Shown: positions 1 through 5,074 of the stretch, one piece after another
Layout of the letters: each line of letters starts with the position of its first letter
Position numbering within the stretch: the stretch's first letter is position 1
DNA from: Verrucomicrobiota bacterium
GTDB lineage: Bacteria > Verrucomicrobiota > Verrucomicrobiia > Limisphaerales > UBA1412
NCBI GenBank assembly: GCA_017557085.1
Contig: JAFZAR010000009.1
Span: 1 to 5,074 of the forward strand
Direction: 5' to 3'
DNA length: 5,074 nt
Made by a program: the position numbers and the translations under genes
The notes under the pieces: model-generated
The model's input: the letters and a program-made list of their open reading frames with translations, nothing else
What the model was told of the DNA's origin: nothing
The model's database searches: none

Positions 1-978
1 GATCCAAAAGCATTCCTGACAGCCTACCCGGACGGTCTGATCATTGACGAAGTACACAACTATCCGGAGCTGTTCTCATATCTGCAAGTCGTTTCTGATC
101 AACATCCAAAGAGAAAGTTTATCCTGACAGGCAGCAGTAATTTCAACCTGCTGGAAAGTATCCCCCAATCCCTCTCCGGCAGAACAGCTCTTTTATCTCT
201 GATGCCTTTCTCGTTCAGTGAAATACGCGATCAAATGCAGGATGTTCCCACCGATACCCTTCTGCTTCGGGGTTTTTACCCTTCTGTATGGTGCGGCGGG
301 CAAAACAGACGCTTTTTCTATCAAAACTACTATTCCACTTATGTAGAAAGAGATGTGCGAAAGATACTTAATGTCTCCAATTTGAACCTCTTTCAGACCT
401 TTATCCGTCTGACCGCCGGACGTGTCGGCTCGGAATTCAATGCTTCCTCTCTCTCCAACGAAGTGGGCATATCTTCTAAAACTGTTCAATCCTGGCTATC
501 CATTCTCAGTGCTTCCTATATCACATTTACATTGCCGCCGTTTTTTGAGAATCTCGGTAAACGATTGGTCAAATCTCCCAAAATCTACTTCTACGACACA
601 GGGTTGCTCTGCTACCTGCTGGGAATCGAGAATGAACAGCAAATGAGCACTCATCCGCTGAGAGGAAATATCTTTGAAAACATGGTGATCGCGGAAGCCA
701 TGAAACAGATCATCCATCAAGGCCGGATCCCGCAGCTGTATTTCTACCGGGATCGTTCTCAGAATGAGGTAGATCTGCTTTATCCCAAGGGGATAAACTA
801 TGAGGCATTTGAAATCAAATCCAGCCAGACATTCTCCGCATCATTTTTTGACGGCATCCATTACCTGAAAAAACTTCTCAAGGACCGCATCAGCCGTGGC
901 GCTGTCATCTATTCCGGACGTGAAGAAAGTCTCCACTCCGAAAACGAGATCATCTATTACAAGAATCTCTCTCTCTAA
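1..978 (+). CDS. AAA-family ATPase with DUF4143 C-terminal domain, 5'-partial
   Basis: The reading frame is open from base 1 to the TAA at 976-978, giving 325 residues; the N-terminus, including the Walker A P-loop, lies before the window. Residues 12-20 (GLIIDEVHN) form a Walker B motif, residues 40-51 (FILTGSSNFNLL) look like the sensor-1 strand, and SLSGR (57-61) carries the conserved arginine; this is the AAA_14 pattern. From about residue 90 the DUF4143 region follows: YVERD near 114-118, a winged-helix-like stretch (NASSLSNEVGISSKTV, about 147-162), then KSPKIYFYDTGL (about 191-202). The C-terminus has a PD-(D/E)XK-like set: Glu226, Asp258 and the EIK motif 271-273. Members are cytoplasmic, usually near 400 residues and often found singly; their role is not established. 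An ATG at 202 is internal, because the ATPase core lies upstream in the same frame. GC is about 45%, with TTA, TCA and AGA codons that contrast with the next gene. Family call is firm; function is unknown. Confidence 0.92.
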   Translation, partial: DPKAFLTAYPDGLIIDEVHNYPELFSYLQVVSDQHPKRKFILTGSSNFNLLESIPQSLSGRTALLSLMPFSFSEIRDQMQDVPTDTLLLRGFYPSVWCGGQNRRFFYQNYYSTYVERDVRKILNVSNLNLFQTFIRLTAGRVGSEFNASSLSNEVGISSKTVQSWLSILSASYITFTLPPFFENLGKRLVKSPKIYFYDTGLLCYLLGIENEQQMSTHPLRGNIFENMVIAEAMKQIIHQGRIPQLYFYRDRSQNEVDLLYPKGINYEAFEIKSSQTFSASFFDGIHYLKKLLKDRISRGAVIYSGREESLHSENEIIYYKNLSL

Positions 979-1026
979 AACCGGAATTCTCCATCGACAA
1001 AATCCTTATTGTTCATCAGGGCTTTC

Positions 1027-1055
1027 TTGCCTTAGGACGGAAAAACTTGTAGGAT
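1027..1055 (+). promoter_or_regulatory. Candidate sigma-70-type promoter for the GH106 gene
   Basis: TTGCCT at 1027-1032 matches the -35 consensus at four of six positions. TAGGAT at 1050-1055 matches the -10 consensus at four of six, with a 17-base spacer. Transcription would begin near 1062, giving a leader of about 40 bases. Matches of this quality occur by chance, and Bacteroidota use a different promoter consensus, so this is tentative. Confidence 0.3.
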
Positions 1056-1087
1056 AAGGGCAGAGTTTTTAGGTACGGTGCCTTATC
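1053..1087 (+). promoter_or_regulatory. Imperfect inverted repeat in the GH106 leader
   Basis: GATAAGG (1053-1059) pairs with CCTTATC (1081-1087). After a single bulged G at 1060, CA (1061-1062) pairs with TG (1079-1080), leaving a 16-base loop. No T-run follows the right arm, so it is not an intrinsic terminator. The left arm overlaps the candidate -10 box, so the dyad could be a DNA operator, or an RNA hairpin if transcription starts further upstream. An extra direct copy of TGCCTTA lies at 1028-1034 and could compete for the centre arm. Confidence 0.4.
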
Positions 1088-1103
1088 AGCTCTAGCTAAA
1101 TCT

Positions 1104-4100
1104 ATGAAATTTTCTAAACGCATACATCAAATCTCCTGTATCGCCGTGGCGATCTGCGCCCTGGCATCCGCGAACGCCGCGGACTCTCTGGTTCAGGGGT
1201 TCAATAATCCTCCCGATTCCGCCAAGCCTCAAACCTGGTGGCACTGGATGAACGGCAATATCACCAAGGAAGGCATCAAGGCCGACCTGGAAGCCATGAA
1301 AGAGATCGGTCTGGGCGGCGCGACCATCGTCAACGCCGACTGCGGCATCCCGCGCGGTGATGTTCCCTTCATGAGCGATGAGTGGCGCGAATGCTTCAAG
1401 TACGCCGTGGAACAAGCGGATCGTCTGGGACTGAAGCTGGCTGTGGAAAACTGCGCCGGCTGGTCCAGCAGCGGCGGTCCCTGGAACACTCCCGAAAACG
1501 GTATGCAGCGCATCACCGCTTCCGAAACCCAGGTCACAGGCCCGGTACGTTTCGACAAAGTCCTGGCTCAGCCCAAGACGAATCTGAAGCTCTACAAGGA
1601 TATCGCCGTACTGGCTTATCAGGCGAAGCCTTTTCTGAGCAATGAAGAAACCAATCTCTCCAAGACTCCGGGCAAGCTGGAGATCGTGCAGGCGCTCTTC
1701 CGCTCCAAGAGCACGGATGCCGGCGGCGATGTGACGGCCAAGGTCAAAGAGATGATCAACGCGGGCGCTAAGGAAATCGCCGCCACGACCGGCAATTTCG
1801 GCGATCCGATCTTCGGCGAGCTGAAAGAGCTGGTCCTCAAGTTCAAGCTGGACGGCAAGGACGGCGTTCTGATCACGGATGAAAACACCACTCTGATCGT
1901 TCCCACCAGTGAATATCAGTGGGCACTGGCCAGAGCTGTCATCAAGACTTCTGTGGACTCCACCTTTATGAGTCCGCCGCCTTCTTCGATCAACAGCGGC
2001 CAGGTCATTCCTCTGGATTCCATCATCGACATCTCCGACAAGCTGTCCGCCGATGGCCATTTGAAATGGGATGTACCGGCCGGCAACTGGACGATCCTCC
2101 GTCTGGGTTATACGCCCATCGGACGCAACAACCATCCCGCGCCGATCGAAGGCACAGGTCTGGAATGCGACAAGCTCAGCAAGGAAGCTCTGGACGCGCA
2201 CTGGGAAGGCTTTATGGCCAAGGTGCTGGCCGACATCGGGCCTCTGGCCGGTAAAGCGCTGGACACCTCTCTTATCGACAGTTATGAAGTCGGTCAGCAG
2301 GACTGGACGGCCAAATTCCGCGAAGAGTTCCAAAAACGCCGTGGATATGACCCGGTCAAGTATCTGCCCACTTATATGCGCATGGTCGTTGAAAATCAGG
2401 ACGTGACCGAGCGTTTCCTGTGGGATATGCGCCGGACGATCTCCGATCTGTTCTCCGACAATTATTTTGCTCATTTTGATGAACTCTGCCGCCGGAACGG
2501 TCTGCTCAGCGCGGTGGAACCCTACACCGGACCTTTTGAATCCATCCAGGCCGGCAGCACTTCCGACGTGGTGATGGGCGAATTCTGGTGCGGCAGCCAG
2601 GGACATCCTTCTGTGAAGCTGGCCGCCTCCATCGCTCACATTTACGGCAAGACCATCGTCGGCGCGGAATCTTTCACCGCCAGCGACAACGCCGGCAAAT
2701 GGCAGAATTATCCTTACAAGATCAAGGCACTGGGCGATCTGATGTTCGCGCAGGGTCTGAACCGCTACATCTTCCACCGCTACGCCATGCAGCCCTGGAA
2801 CGACCGCTATCCGGGCATGACCATGGGACCGTGGGGATTCCATTTCGAGCGCACGTCCACCTGGTGGGAACCCGGCAAGGCGTGGATCGACTATATCAGC
2901 CGCTGCGAATATATGCTGCAGCAGGGCCGCTGTGTGGCCGATATCGCTTATTTCACCGGCGAAAGCGCTCCGGTGGAAATGCGCAACGGCAATGTCAAAC
3001 TGCATCCCGGCTACGACTATGACGCGGTCAGCCCCGATGTAATCCTGAACGGTTCTTACGTCAAAAACGGACGTCTCTATCTGGCCAGCGGTGCCAATTA
3101 CGGCGTGCTGGTTCTGCCCGGCGGCGACATCAATATGACCCCGCCCATGATCGAGCGTATCGGCAAGCTTGTCCAACAGGGCGCGACTATCCTGGGTCCT
3201 CGTCCCAAGCACTCACCCAGTCTGACCGGATATCCCGAATGCGATCAGCAGGTGAAGAAATGGGCCGACAAGCTCTGGGGCGACTGCAACGGCAAGAACG
3301 TGTTTGAAAACAAGTTCGGCAAGGGACATGTCTTCCAGGGCATTCCTCTGACGCATATCCTCTCGCTGCAGAATCTGAGACCCGACTTTGAATTCCAGGG
3401 TTCCTCGGCTCAAAGCTCTCTGGTGTACACACACCGCACGACCGGCAAGACGGACATTTACTTCGTCTCCAATCAGAAGTATCAATATGATACCGCCGAC
3501 TGCACCTTCCGTGTCTGTGGCAAAGTGCCCGAACTGTGGCACCCGGACACCGGTGTGATCGAGAAAGCGCCCGTCTGGAGCCAGCAAGGTGACAGCACGA
3601 CCGTTCGTCTCCAGCTGGAGCCGGCCGGTTCGGTCTTTGTCATCTTCCGCGACTCCGCCCGGAACGCTGATCCGGTGGTCTGCGCTTCCTCTACGCTCGA
3701 AGCCGCCGCTGGCGCACCTGTCAAGCTGGAGATTCAAAAAGCCAGCTATGAAGCCATTGACGGCACGGGATCTCTGGACGTGACCCCGCTGCTCAGCAAA
3801 CTGGCGGAACAGGGCTTCATCAAGCTCGTGGTCAACAATGACAACATGGGCAAAGATCCGACCAAGGATCACAAGAAACATCTGAAAGTCAACTACACCA
3901 TCAACGGCAAGCCTGCCAGCGTCACCATCGCGGAACAGGATACACTGAATCTGCCCGGCGAGACCAGCATTGGCACACTGCCCATCTGGGAGGTCGCCAC
4001 TTGTCCCAAAGGACAGCCGATCGTCAAGACCTCTGAGAACGGCGGCTTCCTGCTGACTACTGCCAATGGCAAGACTCTGACCGCCAGCGCGTGGGATATC

Positions 4101-4673
4101 CCGGCTCCGCTGGATATCAGCAAGGACTGGACACTGAAATTCCCCGCCAACTGGGGCGCGCCGGAATCCATTGCCTGGCCCAGCCTGATCTCCTGGACCG
4201 AACACGCCGACAACGGCATCAAGTACTTCTCCGGCACGGCCACTTATGAGAAGGCCATCAATATCCCGGCCAGCCGTTTGCAAAAGGGTGAAGAACTCTG
4301 GCTCGATCTGGGCGACGTGATGAACTTTGCCCAAGTCACCCTGAACGGCAAGGATCTGGGCATCCTCTGGAAATATCCCTTCCAGGTAAACATCACTGAC
4401 GCGGCCAAAGCCGGTTCCAACCAGCTCACCGTCAAGGTGACCAACCTCTGGCCCAACCGCCTGATCGGCGATGCTCAGCTGCCCGAAGACCGGGAATGGA
4501 GCGGTGCCGCACTGAAGGACTGGCCGCAATGGTTCAAAGAAGGCAAAGAAAGCCCGACCGGACGACTGACCTTCACCACTTGGAATCACTGGGGCAAAGA
4601 CAATACCCCGCTGACTTCCGGTATGCTGGGTCCCGTCACTCTGAAGACCGTCAAAGTGGCTCCGGCCCGCTAA
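1104..4673 (+). CDS. Secreted GH106-type glycoside hydrolase (putative alpha-L-rhamnosidase)
   Basis: This complete gene encodes 1,189 residues, long for GH106. The ATG at 1104 is the first in-frame start after the TAG at 1050-1052. It opens a signal peptide (basic MKFSKR, hydrophobic core about 10-21, likely cleavage after ANA at 25), although no Shine-Dalgarno motif precedes it. GH106 hallmarks are TWWHWMNGN (44-52), NCAGWSSSGGPWNTP (116-130), GLECDKLS (352-359), DSYEVGQQDWTAKF (392-405), VEPYTGP (471-477), GEFW (492-495), GAESFTASD (520-528), QPWNDRYPG (563-571) and TSTWWEPGKAW (584-594). Glu395 and Glu522 are the best catalytic candidates. About 780-850 form a beta-rich linker domain (FVSN, PELWHPDTG, FVIFRD). 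A DnaJC11-C-like module spans about 874-950. A galactose-binding-like sandwich spans about 1000-1185 (LWLDLGDV, VTLNGKDLGILWKYPF, NLWPNRLIGD). The enzyme should act in the periplasm or outside, cleaving terminal alpha-L-rhamnose; the exact substrate is inferred, not shown. No transporter or regulator gene adjoins it. Confidence 0.9.
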   Translation: MKFSKRIHQISCIAVAICALASANAADSLVQGFNNPPDSAKPQTWWHWMNGNITKEGIKADLEAMKEIGLGGATIVNADCGIPRGDVPFMSDEWRECFKYAVEQADRLGLKLAVENCAGWSSSGGPWNTPENGMQRITASETQVTGPVRFDKVLAQPKTNLKLYKDIAVLAYQAKPFLSNEETNLSKTPGKLEIVQALFRSKSTDAGGDVTAKVKEMINAGAKEIAATTGNFGDPIFGELKELVLKFKLDGKDGVLITDENTTLIVPTSEYQWALARAVIKTSVDSTFMSPPPSSINSGQVIPLDSIIDISDKLSADGHLKWDVPAGNWTILRLGYTPIGRNNHPAPIEGTGLECDKLSKEALDAHWEGFMAKVLADIGPLAGKALDTSLIDSYEVGQQDWTAKFREEFQKRRGYDPVKYLPTYMRMVVENQDVTERFLWDMRRTISDLFSDNYFAHFDELCRRNGLLSAVEPYTGPFESIQAGSTSDVVMGEFWCGSQGHPSVKLAASIAHIYGKTIVGAESFTASDNAGKWQNYPYKIKALGDLMFAQGLNRYIFHRYAMQPWNDRYPGMTMGPWGFHFERTSTWWEPGKAWIDYISRCEYMLQQGRCVADIAYFTGESAPVEMRNGNVKLHPGYDYDAVSPDVILNGSYVKNGRLYLASGANYGVLVLPGGDINMTPPMIERIGKLVQQGATILGPRPKHSPSLTGYPECDQQVKKWADKLWGDCNGKNVFENKFGKGHVFQGIPLTHILSLQNLRPDFEFQGSSAQSSLVYTHRTTGKTDIYFVSNQKYQYDTADCTFRVCGKVPELWHPDTGVIEKAPVWSQQGDSTTVRLQLEPAGSVFVIFRDSARNADPVVCASSTLEAAAGAPVKLEIQKASYEAIDGTGSLDVTPLLSKLAEQGFIKLVVNNDNMGKDPTKDHKKHLKVNYTINGKPASVTIAEQDTLNLPGETSIGTLPIWEVATCPKGQPIVKTSENGGFLLTTANGKTLTASAWDIPAPLDISKDWTLKFPANWGAPESIAWPSLISWTEHADNGIKYFSGTATYEKAINIPASRLQKGEELWLDLGDVMNFAQVTLNGKDLGILWKYPFQVNITDAAKAGSNQLTVKVTNLWPNRLIGDAQLPEDREWSGAALKDWPQWFKEGKESPTGRLTFTTWNHWGKDNTPLTSGMLGPVTLKTVKVAPAR

Positions 4674-4701
4674 ACAATAAGGGACATCGCTCCCTCTAAT
4701 C

Positions 4702-4735
4702 AAAAATCCCCGAAGGAAACCCCCGGGGATTTTTT
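4702..4735. terminator. Bidirectional rho-independent terminator
   Basis: AAAAATCCCCG (4702-4712) pairs perfectly over 11 bp with CGGGGATTTTT (4724-4734) around an 11-base loop in which GG and CC can pair further. A run of six T follows on the plus strand, and the A-run on the left becomes a T-run on the minus strand. It begins 29 bases after the hydrolase stop and faces the end of the convergent minus-strand gene, so it can serve both. A smaller hairpin, AGGGA (4680-4684) with TCCCT (4691-4695), sits between the stop and the terminator and has no T-run of its own. Confidence 0.9.
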
Positions 4736-4784
4736 AATTCATGACACCATTAAAGGTGAAAATTTTAATGATGATTTTGGGTAT

Positions 4785-5074
4785 TTAATCAGTTCCTCCT
4801 ATATATTCTTCAATGATTTTCTTTTTGGCATGAGCTTCTGCAAGAGAACCTTCAAAATTGTTTTCAACTTTAGAAGCTAGTCTTGCTGTGTTGAGTTTCA
4901 TCTTTATTGTCTGCAAATCTGATTTAGTAGCTTTATTTGTCAATTTATACCACAATTCATTTACATTTCTAATTTCATTCTGAACTTTGATGTAATCATC
5001 AATGCTTTTCCCGTTTATATTCAACTTCCTTTCGGAATATACATACAACCAGTTATCTAATAAGGGATTTTCCC
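4785..5074 (-). CDS. Hypothetical protein, C-terminal fragment (5' end beyond the window)
   Basis: On the minus strand a frame is open from the right edge to the TAA at 4785-4787, giving 95 visible residues. A TTG at 5046-5048 could be read as a start, but the frame stays open upstream (ENPLLDNW precedes it), it has no evident ribosome site, and a gene continuing past the window is more likely. The visible part is charged, lysine-rich and probably helical, with YSERKLNINGKSIDDYIK near its start and an IIEEYIGGTD end. It has no cysteine, membrane segment or motif I recognise. GC is about 30% over 4801-5040, far below the hydrolase. It converges on the hydrolase gene and shares its terminator. 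It could be the tail of an accessory or mobile-element protein, but nothing in the sequence shows this. I am fairly sure it is coding but cannot say what it does. Confidence 0.6.
   Translation of the reverse strand, partial: ENPLLDNWLYVYSERKLNINGKSIDDYIKVQNEIRNVNELWYKLTNKATKSDLQTIKMKLNTARLASKVENNFEGSLAEAHAKKKIIEEYIGGTD

Larger units (their letters stand above)
979..1103. other. Intergenic gap between ATPase and GH106 genes
   Basis: This non-coding stretch of 125 bases separates two co-directional genes. It has no T-tract hairpin that would terminate the ATPase transcript, so read-through into the hydrolase gene is possible. It carries a candidate sigma-70 promoter and an imperfect dyad, listed separately. 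No tRNA or riboswitch fold is recognisable by eye. Confidence 0.6.

Noticed and set aside
202..204. ATG as the start of the ATPase gene.
   Set aside because: The same frame upstream encodes the Walker B and sensor motifs of the AAA domain, so this Met is internal.
966..976. CT dinucleotide run at the end of the ATPase gene, a possible phase-variation tract.
   Set aside because: Only about five repeat units, and slippage would alter just the last one or two residues before the stop. There is no promoter or start codon dependence.
1088..1097. AGCTCTAGCT near-palindrome just before the hydrolase start.
   Set aside because: Only four-base arms around a two-base centre; too short to distinguish from chance.
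1092..4703. Very long open frames on the minus strand opposite the hydrolase (706 and 496 codons, split by one stop at 3213-3215).
   Set aside because: They are codon-aligned with the hydrolase and stay open only because it avoids TTA, CTA and TCA codons. The translations are low in recognisable motifs, whereas the plus strand encodes a clear GH106 enzyme with a signal peptide.
5046..5048. TTG as the true start of the minus-strand gene (an 87-residue protein).
   Set aside because: The frame remains open to the window edge and no Shine-Dalgarno motif precedes the TTG, so a gene continuing beyond the window is the simpler reading.
4676..5067. Direct repeat AATAAGGGA at 4676-4684 and 5059-5067, possibly flanking a mobile insertion.
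   Set aside because: A nine-base match is not rare at this length. There are no terminal inverted repeats or transposase, and the right copy lies inside the open minus-strand frame.

Overview
The window holds one complete gene flanked by two partial ones. Reading left to right: the C-terminal 325 residues of an AAA-family ATPase with a DUF4143 C-terminal domain (plus strand, open at the left edge); a short non-coding gap of about 125 bases with a possible promoter and a dyad; a 1,189-residue secreted glycoside hydrolase of the GH106 (alpha-L-rhamnosidase) type (plus strand, complete); a strong intrinsic terminator that would work in both directions; and the C-terminal end of an AT-rich, unrecognised gene on the minus strand, running off the right edge.

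The likely source is a Gram-negative, polysaccharide-degrading anaerobe or gut-type bacterium. Very large, multi-domain, signal-peptide-bearing GH106 enzymes and DUF4143 ATPases are both common in the PVC group (Lentisphaerota, Verrucomicrobiota, Kiritimatiellota) and in Bacteroidota. The weak Shine-Dalgarno context and the DnaJC11-like module inside the hydrolase lean towards the PVC group. This is an inference from general family knowledge, not a phylogenetic result.

The three genes differ clearly in base composition. Hand counts on sampled lines give roughly 45% GC for the ATPase, mid to high 50s for the hydrolase, and about 30% for the minus-strand gene. They look like independently acquired or independently evolving neighbours rather than one operon. 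The hydrolase is isolated here: no SusC/SusD pair, transporter, sulfatase, sensor or second glycosidase is visible within the window.

The hydrolase probably removes terminal alpha-L-rhamnose from plant or algal polysaccharides (pectin-type glycans are the best known GH106 targets) outside the cytoplasm. The most interesting points are a DUF3395/DnaJC11-C-like module embedded between its catalytic region and its C-terminal beta-sandwich, and a three-part TGCCTTA/TAAGG(G)CA/TGCCTTA arrangement in the leader before its start codon. I found no CRISPR array, RNA gene, insertion sequence or convincing new multi-gene system.
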